Positions 19,824 to 29,079 of a stretch of DNA of 64,000 bases are shown piece after piece; within the stretch, counting starts at the first letter, position 1; each line of letters starts with the position of its first letter. Position numbers and translations under genes: made by a program. The notes beneath the pieces are model-generated. The model made no database searches, was not told the origin of the DNA, and saw nothing but the letters and a program-made list of their open reading frames with translations. The stretch is taken from the NCBI RefSeq assembly GCF_017565705.1, contig NZ_JAGDYL010000004.1, positions 1 to 64,000 on the forward strand. The letters run 5' to 3'. The DNA is from Leucobacter ruminantium (lineage in GTDB: Bacteria; Actinomycetota; Actinomycetes; Actinomycetales; Microbacteriaceae).

Positions 19824-20537
19824 TCAGTAGGTGTGCACGATGCGCCAGCGCGCGCGCCTCAGCGCGTCGACGACCTTGTCGACGGGATCGGGCAGGTTGA
19901 AGTTCACGACTGCGACGGCCGCGGGCGGCTCGCCGTCGATGCGCATCGGCAGGGCGATGCCGGTCACACCGTTGATGACCTCATCGCTGCTGATCGCGTA
20001 GCCGTCGCGGATCACGCGCAGCGCGCCCTCGCTGAACTCCGCGGTGCCGAGCTGCGCGGCGTGCTCGACGGGCGAGAGGGAGGACTCGATCGCGTGGCCG
20101 GCCGCGCCGCGCACCACGGGATGGCGCACGCCCGGGTTGCGGGCGATCGTCGCGGTGACGTTCGAGGGCTCGACGGTGATGAGGGTGACGGCCTCGTCGC
20201 CGTCGAGCACTGCGACGAACGCGGTCATGCCGAGCTCGTAGGCGAGCTCCGTGACCGCGGGCATCGCGGCCTCGTGCAGCGCGGGGGCGACGCCGCGCGC
20301 GAGCGCCGTCAGCTTCGGCCCGAGCCGGATGCCCGCCTGATCCCTCGCCACGAAGCGGTGCTGCTCCAGCGTGCGCAGGATCCGGTACGCATTCGAACGG
20401 TGCACCCCGAGTCCGTCGGCGAGCTCGGCGATGGTGATCGGTCGCCCGGCCTCCGCGAGCAGTTCGAGTGCGCGCAGTCCGCGCGAGAGCGTCTGGGAGC
20501 CGGTGGCTGCCGCTGCGGTCTCGCGTGCGATGGTCAT
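19824..20537 (-). CDS. IclR-family transcriptional regulator
   Basis: 237 residues. The N-terminal winged helix (about 20-80: LSRGLRALELLAEAGRPITIAELADGLGVHRSNAYRILRTLEQH) is followed by an IclR effector domain (MPAVTELAYELGMTAFVAVLDG, then GYAISSDEVINGVTGIALPM). Such regulators usually sense small aromatic, keto or carboxylic acids. ATG 20535-20537 lies exactly 6 nt after CAGAAT, a near-consensus box, so it may be leaderless. It heads a two-gene unit with the thiamine-enzyme-like protein and lies just past the terminator of the aldehyde dehydrogenase gene, so it may control the neighbouring catabolic genes. Confidence 0.9.
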   Translation of the reverse strand: MTIARETAAAATGSQTLSRGLRALELLAEAGRPITIAELADGLGVHRSNAYRILRTLEQHRFVARDQAGIRLGPKLTALARGVAPALHEAAMPAVTELAYELGMTAFVAVLDGDEAVTLITVEPSNVTATIARNPGVRHPVVRGAAGHAIESSLSPVEHAAQLGTAEFSEGALRVIRDGYAISSDEVINGVTGIALPMRIDGEPPAAVAVVNFNLPDPVDKVVDALRRARWRIVHTY

Positions 20538-20583
20538 GTGTCTATTCTGGCGCAAAAGGAAGGGGTGCCCGTCTCGGACGGGC

Positions 20584-20615
20584 GAGGCCCCGGGATCGCG
20601 GGATCCCGGGGCCTC
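20584..20615 (-). terminator. Strong hairpin after the aldehyde dehydrogenase gene
   Basis: GAGGCCCCGGGATC (20584-20597) and GATCCCGGGGCCTC (20602-20615) form a perfect 14-bp stem with a 4-nt loop, 20 nt past the dehydrogenase stop. It isolates that gene from the IclR unit. Confidence 0.75.
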
Positions 20616-20635
20616 GGAGTGCCGGAGGCGGGCGA

Positions 20636-21994
20636 CTACTTCGCGGCGAAGCGGAAGAGCTTCTTGTTCGCGAACTCGAGCATGCCGACCTTGCCCATCT
20701 CGCGGCCGTAGCCCGACTTCTTCACGCCGCCGAAGGGCACGTCGGGGCCCTCGAGGCCGGAGGCGCCGATGAACACCATGCCCACGTCGAGCTGATCGCC
20801 GACGCGCTCGGCGCGCTCGAGGTCGTCGCAGATCACGACCGATCCGAGGCCGTAGGGCGAGGAGTTGGCGAGCTCGATCGCCTCCTCGTCGCTCGACACC
20901 CTGTACAGCTGCGCGACGGGGCCGAAGAGCTCCTGACTGTAGACGTCCATGGAGGGGGTGATGTTCGTGAGCACGGTCGGGGTGTAGACGTTGCCCTCGG
21001 GCTCGTTGTCGCCCACGAGCACCTCTGCGCCCTGCTCGAGCGCGCCCTGCACCTGCGCGGTGAGCGTCTTCGTCGCCTGCGCCGAGGAGAGCGGACCGAA
21101 GTCGCCCGACTCGTACGACTGGCCGGCGATCGCGTTCTTGAACTTCTCGGCGAACTCGTCGAAGTACTTGTCGAGCACCACGATGCGCTTGGAACCGTTG
21201 CAGGCCTGGCCCGTGTTCTCCATGCGGCCGCCGACCGCGTGCGCGACGGCGTGGTCGAGATCATCGGTGTCGAGCACGAGGAAGACGTCGGATCCGCCCA
21301 GCTCGAGCACGCACTTCTTCAGCGCGCGGCCGGCCTGCTCGGCGACGATCGCGCCGGCGCGCTCGGAGCCGGTGAGCGAGACGCCCTGGATGCGGTCGTC
21401 GGCGATGATATCGGCGAGCTGCTCATGGGTCGCGAAGACGTTGACGTAGGCGCCCTCGGGGAAGCCGGCGTCGCGGAAGATCTTCTCGAGGGCGAGCGCC
21501 GACTCGGGGCACTGCGCAGCGTGCTTCAGGATGATCGTGTTGCCCAGGATCAGGTTCGGAACCGCGAAGCGGGCGACCTGATAGTAGGGGTAGTTCCACG
21601 GCATGATGCCGAGGATCACGCCGGTGCCCTGGTAACGGAAGAAGGTCTTCAGGCCGTCCTCGACCTTGAGCTCCTCGTCGGCGAGCCACTCCTCGGCGTT
21701 GTCCGCGAACGCAGCGGTGATGGCCCCGGAGAACTCGGCCTCGCCGACGGACTGCTCGACCGGCTTGCCCATCTCACGGTTGATGATCTCGGCGAGCTCG
21801 TCCTTGCGCTCCTCGAAGAGCTCGGCCGCGCGCTTCGCGAGCGCCGCGCGCTCGGCGACCGTCGTGGTGCGCGACCACTCGCGGTACGTGCGCTGGGCCG
21901 AGGCCAGGGCGGCCTCGATCTCCTCGGCGGTCGCGTCGGGGTATTCGGCGACCGTCTCACCGGTGGCGGGGTTGATTACTGCGAACGTGCCCAT
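20636..21994 (-). CDS. NAD(P)-dependent aldehyde dehydrogenase, succinate-semialdehyde dehydrogenase type
   Basis: 452 residues, short for aldehyde dehydrogenases and typical of the Sad/GabD1 subgroup. Begins with INPATGETVAEYP; contains GIMPWNYPYYQVARF, the catalytic Cys265 in NTGQACNGSKR, the Glu in LELGGSD, and C-terminal PFGGVKKSGYGRE. It probably oxidises succinate semialdehyde or a related aldehyde to the acid. ATG 21992-21994 has GAGGAG about 10 nt upstream; upstream in-frame codons lack one. It is divergent from an APC permease and FAD amine oxidase, which together suggest amine uptake, oxidation to aldehyde, then to acid. Confidence 0.9.
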   Translation of the reverse strand: MGTFAVINPATGETVAEYPDATAEEIEAALASAQRTYREWSRTTTVAERAALAKRAAELFEERKDELAEIINREMGKPVEQSVGEAEFSGAITAAFADNAEEWLADEELKVEDGLKTFFRYQGTGVILGIMPWNYPYYQVARFAVPNLILGNTIILKHAAQCPESALALEKIFRDAGFPEGAYVNVFATHEQLADIIADDRIQGVSLTGSERAGAIVAEQAGRALKKCVLELGGSDVFLVLDTDDLDHAVAHAVGGRMENTGQACNGSKRIVVLDKYFDEFAEKFKNAIAGQSYESGDFGPLSSAQATKTLTAQVQGALEQGAEVLVGDNEPEGNVYTPTVLTNITPSMDVYSQELFGPVAQLYRVSSDEEAIELANSSPYGLGSVVICDDLERAERVGDQLDVGMVFIGASGLEGPDVPFGGVKKSGYGREMGKVGMLEFANKKLFRFAAK

Positions 21995-22110
21995 GGATGA
22001 TTCACTCCTCAGTGACGTCGGTGTTCGGATACTGCCAGTGTCGCATACCGGGATCGGCTGCACCACGGCTTCTGGTAACGTCTTTGCGTCGGGATAACCT
22101 CCGCGGAGTG

Positions 22111-22151
22111 CTGATTTCGGAAATCTACAACGGTTTTTGCTTCGAAATCAG
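22111..22151. promoter_or_regulatory. Inverted repeat CTGATTTCG...CGAAATCAG, probable operator
   Basis: A perfect 9-bp inverted repeat (22111-22119 and 22143-22151) with a 23-nt centre lies in an AT-rich patch of the divergent region between the aldehyde dehydrogenase and the permease. Half-site centres are 32 bp apart, about three helical turns, which fits a dimer or tetramer binding both sides. The nearby IclR protein is the first candidate; this is inference. Confidence 0.55.
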
Positions 22152-22215
22152 TTGTGATGGGGGAATCGTTGACCGACCTTCCCTGAAACGCTCCCGATGC
22201 AGGAGAATCATTCAC

Positions 22216-23736
22216 ATGTCGAAGAAGACGCTCAGCAACGCCACCGAGACGGGGCATATCCACGTCGGCAAGGGCCTCAACCGCGGCGCGCTCGGAGTGG
22301 TCGGATCGACCATCATCGGTCTCGCGTCGACGGCTCCGCTCTACTCCCTCGCCGCGACGCTCGGCTGGGTGATCCTCGCCGTCGGCGCCCAGGCCCCGCT
22401 CGTATTCATCGTGGCCTGCATCCCGATGATCTTCGCGGCCTTCGCCTATCAGGAGCTCAACCGCGAGATGCCCGACTGCGGCACCACCTTCGTCTGGGGC
22501 ACCAAGGCCTTCGGGCCCGTCATCGGCTGGGTCGGGGGCTGGGCCGTCGCGGTGTCGGCGGTCATGGTGCTCTCCAACGTCGGCGAGATCACCGGCATGT
22601 ACTTCTGGCTGCTGCTCGGCAACGAGGAGTTCGCCGACAACCGGCTGATCGTCGTCTGCACCTCGGTCGTGTTCATGGCGATCATGACCTTCATCAGCAC
22701 GATCGGCGTGCAGATGGGCGAGCGCCTGCAGATGGTGCTCATGACGATCCAGCTCGTGGCCATGGTGCTCTTCGGCGTGCTGGCGCTCGTGAATGCCACG
22801 AACGGCAGCTACGAGGGATCGGTCGCGTTCGACTGGAGCTGGTTCAACCCTGCAGAGCTGACCTCGTGGTCGGGCTTCATGGAGGCGGTGCTCCTCGCGC
22901 TCTTCATCTACTGGGGCTGGGATACCTGCCTCGCGCTCAACGAGGAGACGAAGAACCCGCGCAAGACGCCCGGGCGGGCGGCGCTCGCGAGCATCGTCGT
23001 GCTGATCGTGCTCTACGTCGGCGTCTCGGTCGTGGCGATGATGTTCGCGGGCCTCGGCGATACCGGCTTCGGCCTCACCAACCCAGACAGCATCGACGAT
23101 GTGTTCTCGGTGCTGGGCGGCGCGCTCTTCGGTCCCTGGGGTTGGTTCCTGCTGCTCGGCGTGATGCTGTCGGCCGCATCGTCGACGCAGACGACGATCC
23201 TGCCCACCGCGCGCGGCACGCTGTCGATGGCCGTGTACCGGGCGCTCCCCGCGAAGTTCGCGGAGCTGCACCCGAAGTTCAAGACGCCGTGGTTCTCCAC
23301 GACGCTCATGGGCGTCGCGGCGATCATCTACTACGTCGGCATGTCGCTCATCTCCGAGAACGTGCTCGCCGATTCGCTCACCTCGATGGGCCTCGCGATC
23401 GCCCTCTACTACGCGATCACCTCCTTCGCGTGCGTCTGGTACTTCCGCGACACGCTGCGCGACAGCGCCCGCAATCTCTGGATGCGGGGCATCTTCCCGC
23501 TTCTCGGGGGCCTGCTGCTCGGCTACGCGTTCGTGCAGTCGGCGATCGACATGTGGGATCGCAACTACGGCGAGACCGTTCTGCTCGGCATCGGCGGCGC
23601 CTTCGTGATCGGTGTCGGCGCGATCCTGCTCGGGTTCCTGCTCATGGGCATCTGGTGGCTGCGACCGGGCTCGAAGCCGTTCTTCCGCGGTGAGAGCCTG
23701 AACCGCGATACCCCGGTGCTCGTTCCGGACGAGTGA
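22216..23736 (+). CDS. APC-superfamily amino acid/amine permease
   Basis: 506 residues, about 12 membrane helices. The cytoplasmic N-terminus leads into GKGLNRGALGVVGSTIIGLASTAPLYSLAATLGWV, and NEETKNPRKTPGRAALASI follows a conserved TM6-like segment (YWGWDTCLALNEET), both typical of the APC family. ATG 22216 is chosen for AGGAGAA (22201-22207), 8-9 nt upstream; the frame is open further upstream without a site. The amine oxidase gene starts 55 bp downstream on the same strand, so the imported substrate is probably an amine or amino acid that the oxidase acts on. Confidence 0.9.
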   Translation: MSKKTLSNATETGHIHVGKGLNRGALGVVGSTIIGLASTAPLYSLAATLGWVILAVGAQAPLVFIVACIPMIFAAFAYQELNREMPDCGTTFVWGTKAFGPVIGWVGGWAVAVSAVMVLSNVGEITGMYFWLLLGNEEFADNRLIVVCTSVVFMAIMTFISTIGVQMGERLQMVLMTIQLVAMVLFGVLALVNATNGSYEGSVAFDWSWFNPAELTSWSGFMEAVLLALFIYWGWDTCLALNEETKNPRKTPGRAALASIVVLIVLYVGVSVVAMMFAGLGDTGFGLTNPDSIDDVFSVLGGALFGPWGWFLLLGVMLSAASSTQTTILPTARGTLSMAVYRALPAKFAELHPKFKTPWFSTTLMGVAAIIYYVGMSLISENVLADSLTSMGLAIALYYAITSFACVWYFRDTLRDSARNLWMRGIFPLLGGLLLGYAFVQSAIDMWDRNYGETVLLGIGGAFVIGVGAILLGFLLMGIWWLRPGSKPFFRGESLNRDTPVLVPDE

Positions 23737-23791
23737 TCCGCGGGATCCGACGAGGGATCGGCCCGGTTCGGGCCGGCTGCTGAAAGGCGGG

Positions 23792-25162
23792 ATGATGGAT
23801 CGGTTCGACGCATTGGTGGTCGGCGCCGGCGTGTCGGGGCTGACGGTTGCGCGCCTGCTCGCGCAGGCCGGGCTGCGGGTGGCGGTGCTCGAGGCGAGGG
23901 ATCGCGTCGGCGGTCGCGTGCGCACCGAGCGCGAGGGCGGTCGGATCACCGATATCGGCGCATCCTGGATCCACGGCATCGACGACAGTCCGCTCTTCGA
24001 GACTGCGACCGCCCTCGGCATGCCCGTCCACGAGTTCACGATGGGCAGCTACCAGGCGGGCGGCAGACCCGTGGCCTACTACGGCCCGGAGGGCGTGCGG
24101 CTCGCCGACACCGACGCCGAACGCTTCATCGCAGACATTGCGGAAGCGGACGCCCAGCTGTCGCGGACGATCGCCGAGGCAGAGCCGGGCAGCAGCTACG
24201 CCGACGCGGCGGCACTCGCCGTGGGCGCCGTCGCGGAGCGCGGCGGCTGGGAGGCGAGCCGCGCCGAGCGCGTCGTCGAATACCTGCACCACCGCTCCGA
24301 GGAGCAGTACGGCGTGGACGCGTCCCTGCTCGACGCGCACGGCCTCGACGACGACGCGGTCGAGGGCGACGAGGTCGTCTTCCCCGAAGGGTACGATCGC
24401 CTGGCGACCAGCCTCGCCGACGGACTCGACGTGCGCCTCGAGCATCCGGTCTCGCGCGTGCGCTGGTCGGATGCCGGTGTCGAGGTCGAGACGAGCCGGG
24501 GATCCCTCGCCGCGGCCCGCGCCGTCGTCACCGTGCCGGTCGGGGTGATGCAGGCCGGATCCCTCGCCTTCGAGCCGCCGCTGCCTGACCCGGTCGCCGG
24601 AGCCCTCGCAGGCCTGCGCATGAACGCCTTCGAGAAGATCTTCCTCAGATTTCCGGAGCGATTCTGGGACGAGGGCGTCTACGCGATCCGCAGGCAGGGC
24701 GCAGCGGGGGCCTGGTGGCACTCGTGGTACGACCTCACCGAGCTGCACGGAGAGCCGACCCTGCTCACCTTCGCGGCAGGGGAGTGCGCGAAGCAGATAC
24801 GCGACTGGTCGGATGAGCGCATCGCCGCATCGGTCATGGACGGGCTGCGCGGCATCTACGGCGACGGCATCCCCGGCCCTTCGCATGCGCGCATCACGCG
24901 CTGGCAGGACGACGAGTGGAGCCGCGGAGCCTACGCCTACATGACCGTCGGGTCGGCGCCGGAGGATCACGACCGCATCGCCGAGCCCATCGGCTCGGGG
25001 CCTGGAGGCCCGGTGCTGCACCTCGCGGGCGAGGCGAGCTGGACCGACGACCCCGCGACCGTATCCGCCGCGCTGCTCTCGGGGCACCGGGCGGCGGAGC
25101 GGGTGCTCGGCAGGCCGATCGCGCTCGCGGGACTCACCGGTCCGCTGCCTCCCGCAGACTGA
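23792..25162 (+). CDS. Flavin-containing amine oxidase
   Basis: 456 residues. The N-terminal FAD motif GAGVSG (11-16), then VLEARDRVGGRVRTE and GASWIHG, are characteristic of monoamine/polyamine oxidases; the C-terminal LHLAGEASWTDDPATVSAALLSGHRAAERV matches the family end. It oxidatively deaminates an amine to an aldehyde with H2O2 production. Two adjacent ATG codons exist; AAAGGCGGG gives the second (23795) slightly better spacing. No signal peptide, so cytoplasmic. Co-directional with the permease and opposite the aldehyde dehydrogenase. Confidence 0.9.
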   Translation: MMDRFDALVVGAGVSGLTVARLLAQAGLRVAVLEARDRVGGRVRTEREGGRITDIGASWIHGIDDSPLFETATALGMPVHEFTMGSYQAGGRPVAYYGPEGVRLADTDAERFIADIAEADAQLSRTIAEAEPGSSYADAAALAVGAVAERGGWEASRAERVVEYLHHRSEEQYGVDASLLDAHGLDDDAVEGDEVVFPEGYDRLATSLADGLDVRLEHPVSRVRWSDAGVEVETSRGSLAAARAVVTVPVGVMQAGSLAFEPPLPDPVAGALAGLRMNAFEKIFLRFPERFWDEGVYAIRRQGAAGAWWHSWYDLTELHGEPTLLTFAAGECAKQIRDWSDERIAASVMDGLRGIYGDGIPGPSHARITRWQDDEWSRGAYAYMTVGSAPEDHDRIAEPIGSGPGGPVLHLAGEASWTDDPATVSAALLSGHRAAERVLGRPIALAGLTGPLPPAD

Positions 25163-25189
25163 GCGGCTGAAGCGTTCTCCTCCGCCCGC

Positions 25190-26113
25190 TCAACCGGCGG
25201 AGGCGGCTCCCTCGCTCGCTCCCTCGACCGGCGGAGCCGAGGCCGCGGCGCGGCGCCGTGCGCGGCGCCCGCGGATCCCTCGCACCAGCAGCACGACGAC
25301 CAGGGCCACGACGCCTGCGACGACCAGCCAGGGCAGCAGCACCCCCAGCACGACCAGCGCACCGCTCGCAGCGGCGCCGAGCGAGGAGAACCCGGCGAGC
25401 AGCCCCTCCCAGAAGTTCGCGGGGCCGCCTCCGGGCAGCGCGCTCTTCGAGCTGAGCGAGACCTGGATCGTGGCCTTCTCGACCTGTCCCTCGAGCGCCG
25501 TGAGCTGCGCGCGCAGTCCGTCGAGCTCCTGCTGGCGCTGCGACAGCGCCGACTCGGCCTCGAGCAGTTCGCTCGTCGAAGCCGAGTTCGACATCAGCTG
25601 CTCGAGACGCTCGACCGACGCTTTGAGCGCGCCGACCCGGGCCTCGAGGTCGACGTGCTCGGTCGTCACGTCCACCGCCGAGCGGCTCTCTGACACCACA
25701 TCGCCGATCTCGCCGAGCGCTTCGAATGCCTCGTCGAGTTTGTCCGCCGGAACGCGCACGGTGAGCCACGCCGTCGATCCCTCGCCCTCCTGCCGCACCT
25801 CGAGCGACTCGACCGAGCCGTCCAGATCGGTCATCGCGGCAGCGGCATCGTCTGCGGCGGCCTCCGGGTTCGCCACCTCGATGGTCAGAGACCCCGTGCG
25901 GACCACCGACTTCTCGGCCGCCGATGAGGGATCGGCGGGTGCCTCGGCCGTGGCGCCGTCGAGCGCCCGCTGGTCGGGTGAGACCGCCGACTCGCTCGCC
26001 GCGAAGTCGGGGGCTCCCGAACTCCCGCCGGCCGCGCATGCGGAGAGCGGGATGAGCAGCAGACCGGCTGCTGCTGCTGCGGACAGGGCGCGGAGCTGTG
26101 TGCGACGAGACAT
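25190..26113 (-). CDS. DUF4349 lipoprotein with coiled coil and C-terminal membrane helix
   Basis: 307 residues. Signal peptide ending in lipobox LSAC, a Ser/Ala-rich linker, a DUF4349 domain (TGSLTIEVANPEAAADDA, WLTVRVPADKLDEAFEALGEIGDV), a heptad-like region (LEARVGALKASVERLEQLM to LRAQLTALEGQVEKATI), a membrane helix (LVVLGVLLPWLVVAGVVALVVVLL) and an Arg-rich cytoplasmic tail. An envelope protein of unknown role. ATG 26111-26113 lies 6 nt after TATGGT and has no ribosome site, so it is probably leaderless; GTG 26117-26119 is an alternative. Confidence 0.85.
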   Translation of the reverse strand: MSRRTQLRALSAAAAAGLLLIPLSACAAGGSSGAPDFAASESAVSPDQRALDGATAEAPADPSSAAEKSVVRTGSLTIEVANPEAAADDAAAAMTDLDGSVESLEVRQEGEGSTAWLTVRVPADKLDEAFEALGEIGDVVSESRSAVDVTTEHVDLEARVGALKASVERLEQLMSNSASTSELLEAESALSQRQQELDGLRAQLTALEGQVEKATIQVSLSSKSALPGGGPANFWEGLLAGFSSLGAAASGALVVLGVLLPWLVVAGVVALVVVLLVRGIRGRRARRRAAASAPPVEGASEGAASAG

Positions 26114-26125
26114 GCCCACACCATA
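26111..26125 (-). promoter_or_regulatory. Leaderless promoter of the DUF4349 lipoprotein
   Basis: Minus strand: TATGGT, six bases (GTGGGC), ATG. Confidence 0.55.
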
Positions 26126-26222
26126 GACGGCACGGGGCCGCGGTGCTCGTGAAGGGGCTGCGCTTTCCCTGGGCGTGGCGCGATCGTTACCGTTCGCAAG
26201 AGCGCCCGTCGGCCCGCACGGA

Positions 26223-27458
26223 TCAGTTGAGGGGGAGCGAGACGGTGCCGGTCTCGGGCGGTGCCTCGATCGTGCGCCCGCGCAGATCGGGGAGCCAGCG
26301 CATGGTGGCCGCTGCGACGATCGCGCAGATGAGGAGCAGCCCGGACGACACGAGGACGGCTCCGTGCGCGCCGGCCGCGTCGATCGCGACGCCCGCGAGC
26401 GCCGAGCCCGTGGCGACGCCCACGAGCTGCCCGGTGCCGATCCAACCGTAGGCCTCTGCCGTCTCCGAGAAGCGCACGGTGACGCCGATGATATTCGATA
26501 CTGCGGCGAAGGCCGGGGCGGTGCCGAGGCCGCCGATGAAGAGCACGGCGCTCAGCCACCACATGTCGAGGCTCACGAGGCAGGCGAGGGTGCCCGCCAG
26601 CACGACGAGGATGCGCAGCAGCAGCGACCACGGCCGCATCTCGCGGTGCCCGATGAGCAGGCCCCCGACGAGGGATCCTGCCGCGAACAGCGCCAGCACG
26701 ATGCCGGATTCGATGCTGCCGTGCCCACCGGAGTGGCCCGGACCGCCTCCGGCGAACGCGGCGACGACACCCGCCTCGATCGCGGAGAACGAGGCGACGA
26801 AGAAGAAGCTGATCACGGTCGTGATGACCACGGTCGGGTAGCGCAGCACCGCGCCGAAGCCGCGCTTCGGCGGGTCGAGACGCACGGTGCCGACGGCGGG
26901 GCTCATGATGAACCAGGCTCCGCCGAGCACCATGAAGGCGGCTGCGACTCCGAGGCCGACGGCGGTGCCGAACTGCGAGGAGACGAAGACCGCGACGACC
27001 GGCCCCGCGACCCAGATGAGTTCCTGGGCCGCGGCGTCGAGGGAGAAGAGGGCGGAGAGCTGGGTGGACGGCACGAGACGCGGATAGAGCGTGCGCACCG
27101 CGGGCGTGACGGGCGGCGTCGTCAAACCGATGAGCGCTGCGATGCCCGCGACGATCGCGAGCGGAAGGTGCACGACCGCGATCGTGATGAGCAGCACGCC
27201 GCAGACCAGCGAGGTCGCGCCGAGCACCGGCCGCATGCCCCAGCGGCCCATGAGCCTGCTGCTCAGCGGGCCGGAGACCGCCTGCCCCACGCTCTGCGAG
27301 GCGAGCACGACGCCGGCAGAGGTGTAGTCGCCGTAGCCGAGCTCGATGTGCAGCAGCAGGATGATCGACAGCATCCCGAACGGGAACCGGGCGGTGAGCT
27401 GAGAGGCGATGACTCGGAAGACACCCGGATTCCGTCCCAGATCACGATAAATGCCCAT
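26223..27458 (-). CDS. Major facilitator superfamily transporter
   Basis: 411 residues, about 12 hydrophobic segments. The start LGRNPGVFRVIASQLTARFPFGMLSIILLLHI and the loop SSRLMGRWGMRPVLG fit the MFS motif A region between TM2 and TM3. Probably a drug/metabolite efflux or uptake carrier; no substrate clue in the neighbourhood. ATG 27456-27458 has no ribosome site but lies 6 nt after TATACT, the best -10 match in the window, so it is leaderless. Confidence 0.88.
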   Translation of the reverse strand: MGIYRDLGRNPGVFRVIASQLTARFPFGMLSIILLLHIELGYGDYTSAGVVLASQSVGQAVSGPLSSRLMGRWGMRPVLGATSLVCGVLLITIAVVHLPLAIVAGIAALIGLTTPPVTPAVRTLYPRLVPSTQLSALFSLDAAAQELIWVAGPVVAVFVSSQFGTAVGLGVAAAFMVLGGAWFIMSPAVGTVRLDPPKRGFGAVLRYPTVVITTVISFFFVASFSAIEAGVVAAFAGGGPGHSGGHGSIESGIVLALFAAGSLVGGLLIGHREMRPWSLLLRILVVLAGTLACLVSLDMWWLSAVLFIGGLGTAPAFAAVSNIIGVTVRFSETAEAYGWIGTGQLVGVATGSALAGVAIDAAGAHGAVLVSSGLLLICAIVAAATMRWLPDLRGRTIEAPPETGTVSLPLN

Positions 27459-27470
27459 CAGACGAGTATA
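27456..27470 (-). promoter_or_regulatory. Leaderless promoter of the MFS transporter
   Basis: Minus strand: TATACT (consensus-like), six bases (CGTCTG), ATG. The AT-rich stretch ACATATACT makes this the clearest case. Confidence 0.7.
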
Positions 27471-27555
27471 TGTGCGTATTGCGCGGAGTTCGAGAGTCGA
27501 GGCTGCGGATTCAGTCGCCGGATGCGCTCACCGGCGGTGAACGCATCCGGCCCGA

Positions 27556-29079
27556 TCAGCTGCTGGTCGAGTAGACGGGGCCGCCGCCCTGGCCCCTGCC
27601 CCGGCCGCGACCGCCCGAACGGCGGCGTCCGCCACCGCCCTGCGACTGCTCCTGGGAGCGGGACTGCTGGGATCCCTGTCGGTTCTGGCCCTGAGCGGCC
27701 TGGCCCTGCGCCGTGCCGGATCCCTGGCCCGACCCCTGACCGCGGCCGCGGCCGCCGCGCGAGCGCTTGCGCTTCGCGTTGGCGCCCTGCGACTTGCCCT
27801 CGCCAGCCGGAGCGTGACCCGCGGCCCGCTGCTGCGCGGCCTGGGCCGCGGCGCGCTTCTGCTCGGTGACGCGCGGGTCGACGCGCGGCGCGACCTCGCC
27901 GATGAGCGCGAGCACCTCGGGATCGACGCTCTTCGCCATCGGGTCAACGGGCTTGGGAGTCACACGGATCTTCGCGGCCCGCATGATCTGGCGCATCTCG
28001 CCGCGCTGCTCGGGCAGCACGAGGGTGACCACGTCGCCCTCGTTGCCCGCGCGCGCGGTGCGGCCCGAGCGGTGCAGGTAGGCCTTGTGCTCGACCGGGG
28101 GGTCCACGTGGACGACGAGATCGACGCCGTCGACGTGCACCCCGCGCGCCGCGACATCCGTGGCCACGAGCACCTTCGCCTCGCCCGACACGAACTCGGC
28201 GAGGTTGCGGTCGCGCGCGTTCTGCGACAGGTTGCCCTGCAGCTCGACGGCGGGGATACCGGCCGCGGTGAGCTGCTTCGCGAGCTTCTTGGCCTGGTGC
28301 TTCATACGCGTGAAGAAGATGCGGCGAGCGGTGCCGCTTGCGAGGGCCTCGATGAGCGCGTCCTTCTGCGTCTTACCGGCCACCTCGAAGACGTGGTGGG
28401 TGAGCTGCGGCACGGGGCTCTCTGCGGAGTCGACGGAGTGCAGGATCGGATCGTGCAGGTACTTCTTCACGATGTTGTCGACCCCGTTGTCGAGGGTCGC
28501 GCTGAAGAGCAGCCGCTGGCCCTGCTTCGGGGTCTTGTTGAGGATGCGCGTGACGACGGGCAGGAAGCCCATGTCGGCCATGTGGTCGGCCTCGTCGAGC
28601 ACGGTGATCTCGACACCCGACAGGTCGACGAGGCCCTGCTTCATGAGGTCGTCGAGACGGCCTGGCGCGGCGACGACGACGTCGACGCCGGCCTCGAGCG
28701 CGGCCTCTTGGCGGCGCTGGGGGATGCCGCCGAAGATCGTCGTGACCTTCACGTGCACGGGATCGGCGAGCATCTTGACGGTCTCGGCGATCTGCGTGAC
28801 GAGCTCGCGGGTGGGGGCGAGCACGATCGCGCGCGGCCGGTTCGGGCGGCGCTTCTGCTGCACGTTCTCCATGAGGTTCGCGACGAGCGGGATGCCGAAC
28901 GCGATCGTCTTGCCGGAGCCGGTGCGGCCGCGGCCGAGCACGTCGCGGCCGGCGAGCGTGTCGGGCAGCGTATCGCGCTGGATGGGGAAGGGGGAGGACT
29001 TCCCGTTCTTCTCGAGCGCGTGCGCGATGGGCTCGGGCACGCCGAGCTCGATGAACGTGGGGGTCTGGGTGTCGGTCAC
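27556..29079 (-). CDS. DEAD-box RNA helicase (RhlE-like)
   Basis: 507 residues. Q motif (PFPIQRDTLP), Walker A GRTGSGKT (51-58), PTRELVTQI, APGRLDDL, DEAD in VLDEADHMADMGF, SATLDNG, DVAARGVHVDGVDLVVHVDPP and HRSGRTARAGN. The C-terminal 110 residues are a Gln/Gly/Arg/Ser-rich tail (KRKRSRGGRGRGQGSGQGSG) likely to bind RNA. GTG 29077-29079 is preferred, with AGGAAAGG about 5 nt upstream; ATG 29095-29097 is an in-frame alternative. It is distinct from the DeaD-like helicase at 15.6 kb: no DbpA domain and a different tail. Confidence 0.93.
   Translation of the reverse strand: MTDTQTPTFIELGVPEPIAHALEKNGKSSPFPIQRDTLPDTLAGRDVLGRGRTGSGKTIAFGIPLVANLMENVQQKRRPNRPRAIVLAPTRELVTQIAETVKMLADPVHVKVTTIFGGIPQRRQEAALEAGVDVVVAAPGRLDDLMKQGLVDLSGVEITVLDEADHMADMGFLPVVTRILNKTPKQGQRLLFSATLDNGVDNIVKKYLHDPILHSVDSAESPVPQLTHHVFEVAGKTQKDALIEALASGTARRIFFTRMKHQAKKLAKQLTAAGIPAVELQGNLSQNARDRNLAEFVSGEAKVLVATDVAARGVHVDGVDLVVHVDPPVEHKAYLHRSGRTARAGNEGDVVTLVLPEQRGEMRQIMRAAKIRVTPKPVDPMAKSVDPEVLALIGEVAPRVDPRVTEQKRAAAQAAQQRAAGHAPAGEGKSQGANAKRKRSRGGRGRGQGSGQGSGTAQGQAAQGQNRQGSQQSRSQEQSQGGGGRRRSGGRGRGRGQGGGPVYSTSS

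Noticed and set aside
22009-24039. 676-codon open frame opposite the permease and amine oxidase
   Set aside because: Low-complexity His/Arg/Glu composition and no motif; the plus-strand genes are certain.
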